Counted from the first letter of the stretch, positions 9,612 through 19,862 are shown. The stretch: 64,000 nucleotides of DNA from Dyella sp. S184 (GCF_009766065.1 NZ_LMUE01000002.1:972347-1036346); one strand, 5' to 3'. The notes: a model not told the origin generated them from the letters alone. Program-made: numbers and translations.

Positions 9612-9850
9612 CCACCGGCCACCGGTGGAATGAATACGATGGTGTCGCCATCACGCAGCGTCCGGTTCCAGTCACTGAACTGGGCATTCACTGCCACCTT
9701 GAGCGCATCGGACGACAAGCTGAAACCGTGGCGGACACGCAGTTCTTCATACAAATCACGCAGCGAGGCTGCCGACGTGCTGACTTGCTCACCGCTGATG
9801 CGCGCCTGTTCGCGCAGCTGTGCGTAGTACTGCAAGGTGACGGTCGTCAT
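9608..9850 (-). CDS. moaD: MoaD, molybdopterin synthase small subunit
   Basis: An 80-residue ubiquitin-like sulfur carrier. It ends in Gly-Gly (PPVAGG), the tail that is adenylylated by MoeB and converted to a thiocarboxylate. The body (VTLQYYAQLREQARISGEQV, then DTIVFIPPVAGG) matches the family in length and layout. Its stop overlaps the start of the MoaE-MoeB-rhodanese gene by 4 bp, and its start overlaps the mobA stop by 4 bp. The tight coupling fits a 1:1 requirement with MoaE. Confidence 0.95.
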   Translation of the reverse strand: MTTVTLQYYAQLREQARISGEQVSTSAASLRDLYEELRVRHGFSLSSDALKVAVNAQFSDWNRTLRDGDTIVFIPPVAGG

Positions 9851-10449
9851 GAAGGCATCTCGATCTGGCGTTGCATCTGTTCGAATTCTTCCGGGGTATT
9901 GATGTTGTCCAGGGCGTTACCCGGTGCCGGGAGAAGTTTCGTGCGCGACAGGATCAAAGTCTTGCGTGGGCAGTAGCTGCCACCATCGACGCGTTGTTTC
10001 AGCAGTCCATGGCTGGAGGGCTCCCACAGTGCGCAAAGCGGCTCGGGCAAGCCATCGAAGCGACTGGTGAAGGCAGTGGCGTCGCCGGTTGCATCACGCG
10101 CGTCGATCAGGGCCTGCAGCGTGGCCTCATCCAGCAAGGGTAAATCGCAGGCAATGACGAGCCACGCGACGTCCGGGTACGTCTCCTGCGCGGAGAGGAT
10201 GCCAGCGGCAGGACCGATGGCGTCGTAACGATCGACGATCTGCGGCAAACCCGCGCGCAGCGGATCGCCGCGTTGCTCGTCGCGCACGGAGACAAAGGCG
10301 CGTTGAAGCACCGCTTCGAGCAGACGCCACGTACGAAGCAGTTGCGGCTCGCCAGCATAGGCGAGCTGCGCCTTGTCGCGCTGCATGCGCCGGCTAGCGC
10401 CCCCAGAGAGCAGCAGGCCGTAGATCGGTGGCGTAGCCCTTCTGTTCAT
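9847..10449 (-). CDS. mobA: MobA, molybdenum cofactor guanylyltransferase
   Basis: A 200-residue MobA-type enzyme that adds GMP to molybdopterin to make the MGD cofactor used by formate dehydrogenases such as FdsA and probably the YdeP-like protein. The nucleotide-binding signature reads LLLSGGASRRMQRDKAQL, with Ser in place of the more common Ala before GG. VDRYDAIGPAAGILSA and WLVIACDLPLLDE are the other conserved blocks. It overlaps moaC upstream and moaD downstream by 4 bp each. The MocA-like enzyme at 3358 is its CMP-specific counterpart. Confidence 0.93.
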   Translation of the reverse strand: MNRRATPPIYGLLLSGGASRRMQRDKAQLAYAGEPQLLRTWRLLEAVLQRAFVSVRDEQRGDPLRAGLPQIVDRYDAIGPAAGILSAQETYPDVAWLVIACDLPLLDEATLQALIDARDATGDATAFTSRFDGLPEPLCALWEPSSHGLLKQRVDGGSYCPRKTLILSRTKLLPAPGNALDNINTPEEFEQMQRQIEMPS

Positions 10450-10934
10450 GCGACGGCCCCACCGCCAACATGATCGATATCGTGCTTGCCACCGGTCTTC
10501 TTCAACAGGCGAATCTCACCGATGACGATATCGTGCGACATCGCCTTGCACATATCGTAAATAGTGAGCGCGGCAATGCTGGCGCCGGTGAGCGCCTCCA
10601 TCTCCACGCCGGTGCTGCCGCGGCACGATACCGTGCAAACGATCAGCGCATCGCAGCCGTCCATGTCGATCGCGATATCGCACTTGTCCAGGCTCAGTGG
10701 ATGGCACAGCGGAATCAGCTGCGAGGTCACCTTCGCGCCCATCACGCCGGCGATTTGCGCCACGCTGAAAACCGCACCCTTCGGGGTGACGTAGCCGGCC
10801 GCATGCAGCGCGTCGGCCACGTCCGCCGGGAACGTCACGCGCGCACGCGCCTGCGCCGTGCGATGGGTGACGGGCTTGGCGCCGACATCCACCATGCGTG
10901 GCTGCTGCGAATCGTCGACGTGCGAAAGCTTCAT
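10446..10934 (-). CDS. moaC: MoaC, cyclic pyranopterin monophosphate synthase
   Basis: A 162-residue MoaC that, after MoaA, converts the 3',8-cyclo-GTP intermediate into cyclic pyranopterin monophosphate. Conserved blocks are MVDVGAKPVTHRTAQA, SQLIPLCHPLSLDKC and GVEMEALTGASIAALTIYDMCKA, ending in IRLLKKTGGK. The length matches the family. The gene abuts moaA (moaA stop at 10935-10937) and overlaps mobA by 4 bp. Confidence 0.96.
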   Translation of the reverse strand: MKLSHVDDSQQPRMVDVGAKPVTHRTAQARARVTFPADVADALHAAGYVTPKGAVFSVAQIAGVMGAKVTSQLIPLCHPLSLDKCDIAIDMDGCDALIVCTVSCRGSTGVEMEALTGASIAALTIYDMCKAMSHDIVIGEIRLLKKTGGKHDIDHVGGGAVA

Positions 10935-11990
10935 CTATCCTCCGATGTAATTCATTTCAATTTTACGGCGTGCGCTGTTACGTCGTTCCGCGCGCTCCTC
11001 GCTGTAACGGTCGGCACGACGCAGCCAAACGTCACGCAGGCGATCGAGTAGTTGTTCGTCACTGTCTCCTGCGCGCAGCGGGCCACGCAGGTCGGTGCCC
11101 TGGGTGGCGAACAGGCAGGTGTAGAGCATGCCTTCGGAGGATAGCCGGGCACGCGTGCAGCTACCGCAGAACGGTTCGCTGACCGAGGAGATCACGCCGA
11201 TCTCACCAGCTCCATCACGGTAGCGGTAACGCGTGGCGACCTCGCCCGGGTAACGCGCCGGCAGCGCTTCCAGCGGCCAGCGGGCGTCGATGCGTTCGAT
11301 CAGCTCCCGCGAGGGCACCACGTCGTCGGGTGCCCAGTCGTTGCGATTGCCGACGTCCATATATTCGATGAGCCGTACCACGATGTTGCTACCACGGAAG
11401 CGCTCGACCAGATCGGTCACGGCATGGTCGTTGACGCCACGCTGCACCACTGCGTTGAGCTTGACCCCGTGCGGATAGCCGGCCGCCTGCGCCGCGTCGA
11501 TGCCGGCCAGCACGTCGTCGAGCGCGCCGCGCCCGCCACTCATGCGATGGAACAGCGCGGGATCGAGCGTATCCAGACTCACCGTCATGCGATCGAGACC
11601 GGCATCGCGAAGTTCAGCGGCATGGCGCGGCAGCAGCACGCCATTGGTGGTCATCGCCAGATCCTCGATGCCTTCGATCCGCCGCAGGCGCGCCACCAGC
11701 GTGGCCAATTTGGGACGCAGCAGCGGCTCGCCGCCCGTGAGGCGCAGCTTGCTCACACCCAGCTGCGCGGCCACCCTGCACAACCGCTCAATTTCGTCGA
11801 AACTCAGGCGCTCGTCGTTGCGCAGGAATTCGAAATGCTCGCCGTAGGTCGCCTCGGGCATGCAATACGGGCAACGAAAGTTGCAGCGGTCCATCACCGA
11901 GATGCGCAGGTCGTGCAGCGCCCGGCCGAGACGATCACGCGGCATTTCGGCGGCAATCGGTGAATTCGCGCTGGTGTTGGAAGAGGTCAT
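10935..11990 (-). CDS. moaA: MoaA, GTP 3',8-cyclase
   Basis: A 351-residue radical SAM enzyme that starts molybdopterin synthesis from GTP. The radical SAM cysteines are in CNFRCPYC (C36, C40, C43). The second [4Fe-4S] site is in FCGSCTRARLSSEGMLYTC. The chain ends in Gly-Gly (MNYIGG), which is conserved in MoaA and needed for activity. It lies one base after the moeA2 stop and abuts moaC. Confidence 0.96.
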   Translation of the reverse strand: MTSSNTSANSPIAAEMPRDRLGRALHDLRISVMDRCNFRCPYCMPEATYGEHFEFLRNDERLSFDEIERLCRVAAQLGVSKLRLTGGEPLLRPKLATLVARLRRIEGIEDLAMTTNGVLLPRHAAELRDAGLDRMTVSLDTLDPALFHRMSGGRGALDDVLAGIDAAQAAGYPHGVKLNAVVQRGVNDHAVTDLVERFRGSNIVVRLIEYMDVGNRNDWAPDDVVPSRELIERIDARWPLEALPARYPGEVATRYRYRDGAGEIGVISSVSEPFCGSCTRARLSSEGMLYTCLFATQGTDLRGPLRAGDSDEQLLDRLRDVWLRRADRYSEERAERRNSARRKIEMNYIGG

Positions 11991-11991
11991 G

Positions 11992-13194
11992 TCACCAACG
12001 ATAGAACGCTGCAGCCGTGCCGGCTACAACGATGTTCTGGCCCGGCGGCAACTGCACGAAACCGTGGGTGCGCGGCAACGAGGAGAAATCGCCTGAAGTC
12101 CGCGACGGCACCGGATGCGCCAACGCCCTGCCGGATGAATCATGCTGCACGTGCGCAGGTACAAAACACGTCAAGTTTGCGTTGGTGTCGACCGCCCCAT
12201 CCAGGCAGACGTGTTCCGGCGGCTCGGTGACGGTACCCATGGACGCCAGCAACGCCGGCATCACATAGCGAATCGCACAGACCAGGGCTGATACCGGATT
12301 GCCAGGCAACGCGAATACCGCCTGCCCTTGCGGCCCGATGCCGAACCACATCGGCTTGCCCGGCCGTTGCGCGATGCGATGAAACACGCGACGTACGCCG
12401 AGTGCGTGGAGCGCGGCCGGCACATGATCACGCTGCCCCATCGAGACGCCGCCGGACAGGATCAGCACCTCATGCGTCGCCAGTAGCGCGTCGAGTGTGG
12501 CAATCGTCGCGCCAAGATCGTCGGCGACCTGGCTCAGTGCCACGCGATGGAAACCACGGGTACGCAGCGCGGCGGCCAGCGCGCGATCGTTGGAACGTCG
12601 GATCTGCCCTTCGCCGAGTACTGCCCCCACGTCTACCAGCTCATCGCCGGTCGCAATAATGGCGACTGATGGCACGATGGCGACCTCGACGTCGGTAACG
12701 CCGTTCGCCGCAAGCACCGCCATTTCCGGGGCACCGATGCATGTGCCGGCATCCAGCAACAACGCATCGATCACGCAGTCGGAGCCGCGGGCGTGGATAA
12801 ACTGGCGATGCGCCGGCTGATAATCCTCAGCCAGTACATAGCGATCGCCATCGCGTCGCGTCTGCTCGACCGGAACGATGCAGTCGCAGCCATCCGGCAG
12901 CATCGCGCCGGTGGTCACTTCGATGCAGGAATCCTCGTCAAGAAGCGTCTGCGCCGCCATGCCGGCCAGCTGCACACCACTCAACTTGAAACTGCGCGGC
13001 AACGAACCGCTCCGGCGCAGCGCGATACCGTCCATCATCACGCGATCGAACGGCGGTTGATCGCGCTCGGCGTGGATCGGCCCGCGCAGGATGCGGCCAG
13101 CCGCGTCGTCCAGCCCCACCCGCTCGCTTCCAAACGACGGCATATGCCGGGCGATCAGGGCTTCGGCTTCGGCAACGCTGATCAACTCATTCAT
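11992..13194 (-). CDS. MoeA-like molybdenumtransferase, second copy
   Basis: A 400-residue MoeA paralogue heading the cofactor operon. It shows AEALIARHMPSFG, an N-terminal domain with FDRVMMDGIAL, and the MoCF block LSGGVSMGQRDHVPAAL, then GKPMWFGIGPQGQAVFALPGNPVS. The ATG at 13194 gives MNELISVAEAEAL; the open frame continues to a TTG at 13212, which is less likely. It and the copy at 6775-8034 may handle different metal loading or different enzymes, but nothing in the sequence decides this. A candidate promoter lies at 13248-13276. Confidence 0.9.
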   Translation of the reverse strand: MNELISVAEAEALIARHMPSFGSERVGLDDAAGRILRGPIHAERDQPPFDRVMMDGIALRRSGSLPRSFKLSGVQLAGMAAQTLLDEDSCIEVTTGAMLPDGCDCIVPVEQTRRDGDRYVLAEDYQPAHRQFIHARGSDCVIDALLLDAGTCIGAPEMAVLAANGVTDVEVAIVPSVAIIATGDELVDVGAVLGEGQIRRSNDRALAAALRTRGFHRVALSQVADDLGATIATLDALLATHEVLILSGGVSMGQRDHVPAALHALGVRRVFHRIAQRPGKPMWFGIGPQGQAVFALPGNPVSALVCAIRYVMPALLASMGTVTEPPEHVCLDGAVDTNANLTCFVPAHVQHDSSGRALAHPVPSRTSGDFSSLPRTHGFVQLPPGQNIVVAGTAAAFYRW

Positions 13195-13247
13195 CGACGC
13201 GATGACCTGCAAGGCTGCGGCAGGGCGCCAGGGCGCCGTGAAAGGAA

Positions 13248-13276
13248 ATCATGGTGGTATGAGCGACCTTTGACAA
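13248..13276 (-). promoter_or_regulatory. Candidate sigma-70 promoter for the moeA2-moaA operon
   Basis: On the minus strand TTGTCA (13276-13271) and CATGAT (13253-13248) are separated by exactly 17 bp. They match the -35 consensus at 5 of 6 and the -10 consensus at 4 of 6 positions. The pair lies in the 108-bp gap between modC and moeA2 and would allow cofactor synthesis to be transcribed separately from modABC. This is a motif match only. Confidence 0.35.
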
Positions 13277-13302
13277 CCGCTGCGGCGGGTACCGACGTCG
13301 TA

Positions 13303-14421
13303 TCACGCACCCAGCGCCACCGCCTTGACCTGTGCCCACACCTCTCTGCCCGGCATCAGCGCAAGCGCATGCCAGGAGCGTCGGGTGATGCGCGCCAACA
13401 ACACACAGCCGCCCGCATCGAGCTGCACCAGGCATTGCGATGGATGGTCCGCATCCGCCAACGCAACCACGCGTGCACGAACCTGATTCAGCGCGCTACT
13501 GCCGGTCTGGCGTTCAAGCGTCAGCACCACGTCGCGCGCGCCGACGCGGCAACGCAGTCGCTGGCCCACAATGTCACCACGGCGCGGCACAAATAGCGTA
13601 CCGCCGGCGAACGCCAGCTCGGTGAGATGGTCGTGCGCGTCATGGCCGACGACAGTGCCTTCGATTACCGCGCCGACGGCTTCGCCCAGCGCCGCAGATA
13701 GGTCTAGGCGCGTAAGTGTTGCCTGCAGGGCTCCCTGCGCCACGACATGGCCCGCGTCAAGCAAGACCAGGTGATCAGCCAACCGGGCGACTTCGTCGAT
13801 CGCATGGCTGACGTAGATCATCGGCACTGCCAAGGTCGAATGCAGGGTTTCCAGCCGACCGAGCAGGTCGTTGCGCGCAGTGGTATCGAGTGCTGACAGC
13901 GGCTCATCAAACAGCAGCAAGGACGGATCGGACAGCAGCGCGCGCACGATGGCAACGCGCTGGCGTTCGCCACCGGAGAGCGCATCCACGCGTCGCCCAA
14001 GCATGGCGCGCAAGCCGAACTGCTCGATCAGCGCGTCACGATCGATATGTTTCGGCCGACCGGCGCGGCGATAGCCATAGTCCAGGTTGCCTGCCACCGA
14101 GCGATGCACGAACAGGCTGGCCTCCTGCGTGACATAGCCGAGCCGGCGCCGGTGCGGTGGCACGAACACGTGCCGCGCGCTGTCCTGCCACACCTCGTCG
14201 CCAAGGCTTACCGTGCCCGCGCTGCCGCGATCGAGCCCGGCAATCGCACGCAGGCAGCTGGTCTTGCCGGCACCGGAAGGGCCGAACAACGCGGTGATCC
14301 CGCGTGGTGGCAGTGCGATATCCAACTCGATCGCGAGCTCGCCACGGCGCCACGCCAGCGTGGCCTTCAGGCCACGAGGATCCTCCCGTTCCGAAAGGTT
14401 TGGCGCCCACGGCTCAGTCAC
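13303..14421 (-). CDS. modC: ModC, molybdate ABC transporter ATPase
   Basis: A 372-residue ATPase that powers molybdate import with ModB. Walker A is GPSGAGKTS, the signature is [11 protein letters not shown], and Walker B is [12 protein letters not shown]. The C-terminal third (about 290-372) is a molybdate-binding TOBE-like domain, as in other ModC proteins. The open frame extends far upstream inside modB, but the GTG at 14421 gives a normal N-terminus (MTEPWAPN) and overlaps the modB stop by 8 bp. Confidence 0.93.
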   Translation of the reverse strand: MTEPWAPNLSEREDPRGLKATLAWRRGELAIELDIALPPRGITALFGPSGAGKTSCLRAIAGLDRGSAGTVSLGDEVWQDSARHVFVPPHRRRLGYVTQEASLFVHRSVAGNLDYGYRRAGRPKHIDRDALIEQFGLRAMLGRRVDALSGGERQRVAIVRALLSDPSLLLFDEPLSALDTTARNDLLGRLETLHSTLAVPMIYVSHAIDEVARLADHLVLLDAGHVVAQGALQATLTRLDLSAALGEAVGAVIEGTVVGHDAHDHLTELAFAGGTLFVPRRGDIVGQRLRCRVGARDVVLTLERQTGSSALNQVRARVVALADADHPSQCLVQLDAGGCVLLARITRRSWHALALMPGREVWAQVKAVALGA

Positions 14422-15100
14422 GTTCGACCCTGCGCGGACGCAACAACGACATCGCCAGCAACGCGGCGAACGAGAACACCAGCAGACATAATGACAATGT
14501 GTGCGCTTGCGAGTATTCGCCCGCCTCGACGTGATCAAAAATACGCATCGACAACACCCGTGTCTGGCCCGGAATATTGCCGCCAATCATCAGCACGACA
14601 CCGAACTCGCCCATGGTGTGTGCAAAGCCAAGCACTGCCGCCGTGATGAAACCGGGCAGCGCCATCGGGCACGCGACGGAGAAGAAACGATCGAATGGAC
14701 TCGCCCGCAGGCAGGCGGCGACCTCCAGTGGCCGCGCCCCGATCGCCTCAAACGCGTTGTGCAACGGCTGCACCACGAACGGCAGCGAGTACAGCACCGA
14801 GCCGACCACCAATCCACCGAAGGTAAACGGTAGTGCGGACAAGCCCATCGCCGCGATCAGCCGCCCAACGGCTCCCTGTGGACCGAGCAGCAGCAGCAGA
14901 TAGAAACCCAGCACGGTCGGTGGCAGCACCAGCGGCAAGGCAATCATCGCGGCGACGGGGCGTTGCCAGCGCGAACGAGTCTGTGCGAGCCACCACGCCA
15001 GTGGTGTGCCAAGAAGGAGCAACACGGCGGTGACCGTCGCAGCCAGCCGCAAGGTCAGCCCAAACGCCTGCAGATCCTGCGTCGACAGTAGCGGCATCAT
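14414..15100 (-). CDS. modB: ModB, molybdate ABC transporter permease
   Basis: A 228-residue integral membrane permease with about five hydrophobic segments. The first is at [23 protein letters not shown]. The EAA-type cytoplasmic loop reads [25 protein letters not shown], the ATPase contact in ABC permeases. [15 protein letters not shown] is the ModB/CysT-type motif that follows. Start candidates are ATG at 15100 or 15097 and GTG at 15106, all a few bases after the modA stop. Confidence 0.93.
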   Translation of the reverse strand: MMPLLSTQDLQAFGLTLRLAATVTAVLLLLGTPLAWWLAQTRSRWQRPVAAMIALPLVLPPTVLGFYLLLLLGPQGAVGRLIAAMGLSALPFTFGGLVVGSVLYSLPFVVQPLHNAFEAIGARPLEVAACLRASPFDRFFSVACPMALPGFITAAVLGFAHTMGEFGVVLMIGGNIPGQTRVLSMRIFDHVEAGEYSQAHTLSLCLLVFSFAALLAMSLLRPRRVERD

Positions 15101-15106
15101 CGTCAC

Positions 15107-15913
15107 TCAGTGATCCGCGGCACCTGGCAGGGTGAAGCCGTAGCGCGCGAGAATGACGCGAGCCGCCGCACTCTGCATGTAGCCTGCGAAATCCCGCGCC
15201 AGCGCATTGTCGGCACCGCGTTTGGTCAGCACGAAACTCTGCTGCAGCGGCTCGTACACCGTGGGCGGCACTGGCGCATAGCTGCCCTTGGCCATGGCCG
15301 GGTCCAGCGCCAGCGATTGCGCAATGATGCCGACCTGGGCGTTGCCGCTTTGCGCGAACTGCGCCGTCTGCGCGATGTTCTCGCCGTAGACCAGCCTCGA
15401 CTGCAACTGATCCCAGATACCGGCGCTACGCAGCGCCTGCTCGGCCCGTTTTCCATAAGGAGCGTGTTGCGGATTGGCGATTGCGATGCGGCCGAAGCGC
15501 GACTGCAGCAAGTCGGCTACCTGCACACCGTGCATGTCGATACTTGCGCTCCACAACACGATGCGACCCACCGCGTAGGGCACCGGTTGTCCGCCGGCAT
15601 CGCCATGCGCAACCAGTTGTTTCGGGTAATCACTGTCGGCCGAAAAGAACAGCTCGAACGGCGCGCCCTGCTCGATCTGCGTCAGCAGCTGGCCGGACGA
15701 TCCGTACACGGCGTCGATGCTATCGGTGGGATGATCATGCCGATAGGCGGCGATGACGTGGTCCATCGCGTAATGCAGATCGGCGGCAGCGGCCAGTGTA
15801 ATGTGCCGGCTTTCGGCAGCTCGCTGCCCGACAGGCTGATCTGCAGCAGCGTGCGCATACAGTGCCGCGACCGTCATGCCCAGAGCAAACAACCAACGGA
15901 AACGAATGCGCAT
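15107..15913 (-). CDS. modA: ModA, periplasmic molybdate-binding protein
   Basis: A 268-residue substrate-binding protein. Residues 1 to about 23 form a Sec signal peptide (RFRWLFALGMTVAALYAHA). The mature part begins with the ModA pattern HITLAAAADLHYAMDHVIAAY and includes YGSSGQLLTQIEQGAPFELFFSAD and IANPQHAPYGKRAEQAL. It is the first gene of modABC. A 203-bp gap separates it from the divergent antiporter/formate dehydrogenase operon. No ModE gene was seen in the window. Confidence 0.94.
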   Translation of the reverse strand: MRIRFRWLFALGMTVAALYAHAAADQPVGQRAAESRHITLAAAADLHYAMDHVIAAYRHDHPTDSIDAVYGSSGQLLTQIEQGAPFELFFSADSDYPKQLVAHGDAGGQPVPYAVGRIVLWSASIDMHGVQVADLLQSRFGRIAIANPQHAPYGKRAEQALRSAGIWDQLQSRLVYGENIAQTAQFAQSGNAQVGIIAQSLALDPAMAKGSYAPVPPTVYEPLQQSFVLTKRGADNALARDFAGYMQSAAARVILARYGFTLPGAADH

Positions 15914-16082
15914 ATCGGGATTCCTAGCGCACCATGCTGCGCCGCATTAAAGGAAAGCAGAGGGTTCGCCGCATCATGGCATTCTCGCCGCCGAGGCGCA
16001 CGTCATCCAACTGTCATTAGACTTTGATCGACTGGCACGCAATTGAAACATGGTCATCATTACCAAGATCGAAACCTGACAT

Positions 16083-16097
16083 CCGGCGCAGCGCCGG
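16083..16097 (+). promoter_or_regulatory. Perfect inverted repeat just upstream of the antiporter ribosome-binding site
   Basis: CCGGCGC and GCGCCGG flank a single central base, ending 19 bases before the ATG at 16117 and close to the AAGGGGG ribosome-binding site. It could be an operator or an RNA hairpin in the 5' leader. GC-rich DNA makes short palindromes common, so confidence is low. Confidence 0.3.
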
Positions 16098-16116
16098 CCA
16101 CTATAAGGGGGTATGT

Positions 16117-17766
16117 ATGGCTCGGGAATTGGGAACAGATGCGGTGGATGGATCAGCCGGATTCTTCTCCAGGGAACGCACCATCGCCGGACCACGTTTC
16201 AACCGCTGGCTGGTACCGCCCGCGGCGCTGGCGATCCACCTTTGCATCGGCATGGCTTACGGCTTTTCGGTGTTCTGGCTGCCGATGAGCAAGTTGCTGG
16301 GCAACACCGACCCCACTGTTTGCGCGAACCTGGGTTTCTTCGCTGCGCTCACCACGACCAGTTGCAACTGGACGGTACCGCAGGTCACTCACATCTTCGA
16401 AACTTTCATTGCGATGCTCGGCATCTCAGCCGCATTGTGGGGTGGCTGGCTGGAACATGCCGGCCCACGCAAGGCCGGCTTCATCGCCGCCCTGTGCTGG
16501 GGTGGTGGCCTGGTGATCGGCGGTATCGGTGTGTCGATGCACCAGCTGTGGCTGGTGTTTCTGGGCTGTGGCGTACTTGGCGGCGTCGGCCAGGGCCTGG
16601 GTTACATCTCGCCCGTATCTTCGCTGATCAAATGGTTCCCGGATCGGCGCGGCATGGCGACCGGCTTTGCCATCATGGGCTATGGCGGCGGCGCGATGAT
16701 CGGCGCACCGCTCGCAGTGGCGCTGATGAAGCACTTTTCCGATGTCAGCGCACAAGGCGTGGCGTCGACGCTGATGGCGATGGGCGCCATCTACTTCATC
16801 GTGATGGCCTGCGGCGCACTGGGTTTCCGCGTAGCCCCCAACGGCTGGAAACCGGCCGGCTGGACAGCGCCGATCGCCGATGATGGCAAGTCGATGATCA
16901 CCCACCGCCATGTGCATCTGAACCGCGCGTGGAAAACCCCGCAGTTCTGGCTGCTCTGGGGCGTGCTGTTTCTGAATGTGACAGCCGGCATCTCGGTGAT
17001 CTCGATGGCCAGCCCGATGCTCCAGGACGTGTTCGGCGGCAAGCTGGTCGGACTGGCGAACACCGCCGCCGAACTCAGCGCTGCACAGAAGGCTGCCGTG
17101 GTCGCGGCAGCAGCGGGTCTGGTCGGCTTGATCAGCCTGTTCAACAGCCTCGGGCGCATCTTCTGGGCGTCGCTATCGGACAAGATTGGCCGCAAGAACA
17201 CCTATTACACGTTCTTCGCGCTCGGCATTGTCTCGTACTGCCTGTTGCCGACCTGGGGACATCTGGCGCTGGCCGGGCTGTTCGTGGCTACCGTCTGCGT
17301 CATCCTGAGCATGTATGGCGGCGGCTTTGCGACCATCCCTGCTTACCTGGCGGATCTTTTCGGTACACAAATGGTCGGCGCCATCCATGGCCGTTTGTTG
17401 ACGGCATGGTCGGCGGCCGGCGTGATCGGCCCGTTTCTGATCGCCGCCATCCGCCAGACGCAGATCGATGCAGGCGTCGCCAAAACCCTGGTGTACGACC
17501 GCACGCTCTACATCATGGCGTTCCTGCTGCTGCTGGGCCTGATCTGCAACTTGCTCGTGAAGCCGGTGAAAGCATCGGTGTTCATGAGTGACGAGGAGCT
17601 TGCCCGCGAACGCTCGCTGCAGCACGAGGATCGCGTGACCATCACCGCCGAAACGGCGGCCCGCGGAAGCTTTGGCGCGGTGGGTGTGCTCGCCTGGCTG
17701 GCGGTTGGCGTCCCGTTCCTGATTGGTCTATATATTGCGTTGGCGAAAGCCGCTGCCTTGTTCTGA
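16117..17766 (+). CDS. MFS transporter, oxalate/formate antiporter (OxlT) type
   Basis: A 549-residue major facilitator protein with about twelve hydrophobic segments. The first segment ([30 protein letters not shown]) and [34 protein letters not shown] are typical of the OxlT-like branch. The open frame extends upstream, but the ATG at 16117 has a clear AAGGGGG ribosome-binding site and gives the expected N-terminus (MARELGTD). It is the first gene before fdsGBA, 11 bp from fdsG. That makes formate or oxalate/formate exchange the natural guess for its substrate; this is inference. Confidence 0.85.
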   Translation: MARELGTDAVDGSAGFFSRERTIAGPRFNRWLVPPAALAIHLCIGMAYGFSVFWLPMSKLLGNTDPTVCANLGFFAALTTTSCNWTVPQVTHIFETFIAMLGISAALWGGWLEHAGPRKAGFIAALCWGGGLVIGGIGVSMHQLWLVFLGCGVLGGVGQGLGYISPVSSLIKWFPDRRGMATGFAIMGYGGGAMIGAPLAVALMKHFSDVSAQGVASTLMAMGAIYFIVMACGALGFRVAPNGWKPAGWTAPIADDGKSMITHRHVHLNRAWKTPQFWLLWGVLFLNVTAGISVISMASPMLQDVFGGKLVGLANTAAELSAAQKAAVVAAAAGLVGLISLFNSLGRIFWASLSDKIGRKNTYYTFFALGIVSYCLLPTWGHLALAGLFVATVCVILSMYGGGFATIPAYLADLFGTQMVGAIHGRLLTAWSAAGVIGPFLIAAIRQTQIDAGVAKTLVYDRTLYIMAFLLLLGLICNLLVKPVKASVFMSDEELARERSLQHEDRVTITAETAARGSFGAVGVLAWLAVGVPFLIGLYIALAKAAALF

Positions 17767-17777
17767 AGGTGACACGA

Positions 17778-18278
17778 GTGAAACGCGCTCCGAATATCAC
17801 CTTGCTGCCGGACATCCCCGAGGATGTCCGCGCAGCGGTGCTGGACGTCACGACTCGGCTCAAGGACCTGCCGGGCGCACTGCTGCCGGTATTGCACGGC
17901 ATTCAGCAAGCGCTCGGTTACGTGCCGGAAATCTCGGTGCCGCTGATTGCGCGCGAGTTGAATCTTTCACGTGCCGATGTCCATGGTGTCATCAGCTTCT
18001 ATCACTTCTTTCGCAGCAAGGCGCCGGGACGGCGGGTGATCTATGTCTGCCGCGCGGAATCGTGCCAGGCGATGGGCGCCGTCACACTGGAAAAACACAT
18101 CAAGCAGCGCCTCGGCGTAGACTTTCACCAGACCACCACCGATGGCGCGTACTCGCTCGAACCGGTCTATTGCCTGGGCAACTGCGCGTGTTCGCCGGCG
18201 ATCATGGTCGACGATGAATTGAAAGGCCGGCTGACGCCCGAACGTTTCGATGCATGGCTGGCCGCGGAGAAAGGATGA
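17778..18278 (+). CDS. fdsG: FdsG, NAD-dependent formate dehydrogenase gamma subunit
   Basis: A 166-residue NuoE-like thioredoxin-fold subunit with one [2Fe-2S] cluster. The ligands are C-x4-C in CRAESC and C-x3-C in CLGNC. The helical N-terminal part ([21 protein letters not shown]) matches NuoE/FdsG. I chose GTG 17778 because AAGG at 17766-17769 is well placed; a GTG at 17769 would overlap that site. It overlaps fdsB by 4 bp. It belongs to the soluble FdsABG enzyme, which oxidises formate to CO2 with NAD+. Confidence 0.93.
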   Translation: MKRAPNITLLPDIPEDVRAAVLDVTTRLKDLPGALLPVLHGIQQALGYVPEISVPLIARELNLSRADVHGVISFYHFFRSKAPGRRVIYVCRAESCQAMGAVTLEKHIKQRLGVDFHQTTTDGAYSLEPVYCLGNCACSPAIMVDDELKGRLTPERFDAWLAAEKG

Positions 18279-19834
18279 GCATCACGGTTTATGTGCCGCG
18301 CGATGCAAGCGCACTATCACTGGGTGCCGAAGCTGTCGCCGAAGCGATCAGCGCCGAGGCTAAACAGTGTGGCGCCGATGTGCATATCGTGCGCAACGGG
18401 TCGCGCGGCCTGTACTGGCTGGAGCCGATGGTGGAAGTGGAGACCCCAGCGGGTCGCTACGCCTACGGACCGGTCCAGCTCGAGGACGTTTCTGCCCTGT
18501 TCGAGGCAGATTTCCTGCACGCAGGCAAGCATGCGCTGGGTCTCGGGCCAACGGAGGACATCGCCTATCTGAAGAGTCAGCAGCGGCTGACCTTCGCCCG
18601 TACCGGCATCGTCGATCCGCGCAGTCTGGACGACTATCGTGCGCACGACGGCTACCGAGGATTGGAAGCCGCGCTGCGCATGAGCAGTGCCGACATCGTC
18701 AACGTCGTGACTGATGCCGGCCTGCGTGGTCGCGGTGGCGCCGCGTTTCCTGCAGGCATCAAGTGGAAGACCTGTCTCGACGCCAACGCCGATCAGAAGT
18801 ACATCGTCTGCAATGCCGACGAGGGCGATTCGGGAACCTATGCCGATCGCATGATCATGGAAGGCGACCCGTTCGTCCTCATCGAAGGCATGACCATCGC
18901 CGGCCTGGCCGTCGGCGCGACGCACGGCTACATCTATCTGCGTGTGGAATATCCGCATGCGCAGCGCTCACTGGAGGCGGCGATCGCAGCAGCGGAAACC
19001 GAAGGCTATCTCGGCGACGATGTCCGCGGCAGCGGCAAGGCATTTCATCTGGAAGTGCGCATGGCGGCCGGCGCCTATATCTGCGGCGAAGAGACGTCGC
19101 TGCTGGAAAGTCTCGAAGGCAAGCGCGGGCAGGTTCGCTTCAAGCCACCACTTCCCGCGATCCAGGGCCTGTTCGGCAAACCCACGGTGATCAACAACGT
19201 GGTGACGCTCGCCAGCGTGCCGATCGTGCTGGACAAGGGCGCCGCGTTTTACCGGGACTTCGGCATGGGCAAGTCGCGCGGCACGCTGCCGATCCAGCTG
19301 GCCGGCAACCTCAAGCGGCCAGGCCTGGTCGAGCGCGCTTTCGGCGTCACGTTGCGCGAGCTGATCGAGGGTTACGCCGACGGCACCGCGAGTGGTCGAC
19401 CTGTGCGCGCGATACAGGTGGGAGGGCCGCTCGGCGCATACATCCCGATATCGCAACTGGATACACCGATCGACTATGAGGCGTTCATCGCGATCGGCGG
19501 CATGCTCGGCCATGGCGGCATCGTGGTGTTCGACGACAGCGTCGACATGGCGGCACAGGCGCGCTATGCGATGGAATTCTGCGCGATCGAATCCTGCGGC
19601 AAATGCACGCCGTGCCGTATCGGTTCGGTGCGTGGAGTCGAGGTGATCGATCGCATGGTTGCTGGCGATGCGGCCGAGCGCGAACGCAACGAGGTTCTGC
19701 TGCGCGACCTGTGCCAGACCATGCTGTGCGGTTCGCTATGCGCGCTCGGCGGCATGGCACCGTTCCCGGTGCTCAGCGCACTGGATCATTTTCACGAAGA
19801 TTTTTCAGGCGCTGCCGAGAAAGCCGCGACCTGA
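18275..19834 (+). CDS. fdsB: FdsB, NAD-dependent formate dehydrogenase beta subunit
   Basis: A 519-residue NuoF-like flavoprotein that passes electrons to NAD+. Residues 1 to about 110 are a thioredoxin-like extension usual in Fds[20 protein letters not shown] is the FMN/NADH-binding glycine loop. [13 protein letters not shown] and the later CGSLC supply the [4Fe-4S] cluster. The ATG at 18275 overlaps the fdsG stop (ATGA). An in-frame ATG at 18254 would lie inside fdsG and is unlikely. Confidence 0.94.
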   Translation: MSITVYVPRDASALSLGAEAVAEAISAEAKQCGADVHIVRNGSRGLYWLEPMVEVETPAGRYAYGPVQLEDVSALFEADFLHAGKHALGLGPTEDIAYLKSQQRLTFARTGIVDPRSLDDYRAHDGYRGLEAALRMSSADIVNVVTDAGLRGRGGAAFPAGIKWKTCLDANADQKYIVCNADEGDSGTYADRMIMEGDPFVLIEGMTIAGLAVGATHGYIYLRVEYPHAQRSLEAAIAAAETEGYLGDDVRGSGKAFHLEVRMAAGAYICGEETSLLESLEGKRGQVRFKPPLPAIQGLFGKPTVINNVVTLASVPIVLDKGAAFYRDFGMGKSRGTLPIQLAGNLKRPGLVERAFGVTLRELIEGYADGTASGRPVRAIQVGGPLGAYIPISQLDTPIDYEAFIAIGGMLGHGGIVVFDDSVDMAAQARYAMEFCAIESCGKCTPCRIGSVRGVEVIDRMVAGDAAERERNEVLLRDLCQTMLCGSLCALGGMAPFPVLSALDHFHEDFSGAAEKAAT

Positions 19835-19862
19835 AGACAGCTTCCGAGGAGAGACATGCATC

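Noticed and set aside
14422..14586. N-terminal extension of ModC to an upstream in-frame start
   Set aside because: The extension lies inside modB, is rich in Arg and Cys without family similarity, and the GTG at 14421 fits the usual ModC start.
16033..16049. A TGGCACG box upstream of the antiporter gene, like the -24 element of a sigma-54 promoter
   Set aside because: The matching TTGC element is not at the required spacing; the following bases read CAATTGAA, so the -12 element is absent.
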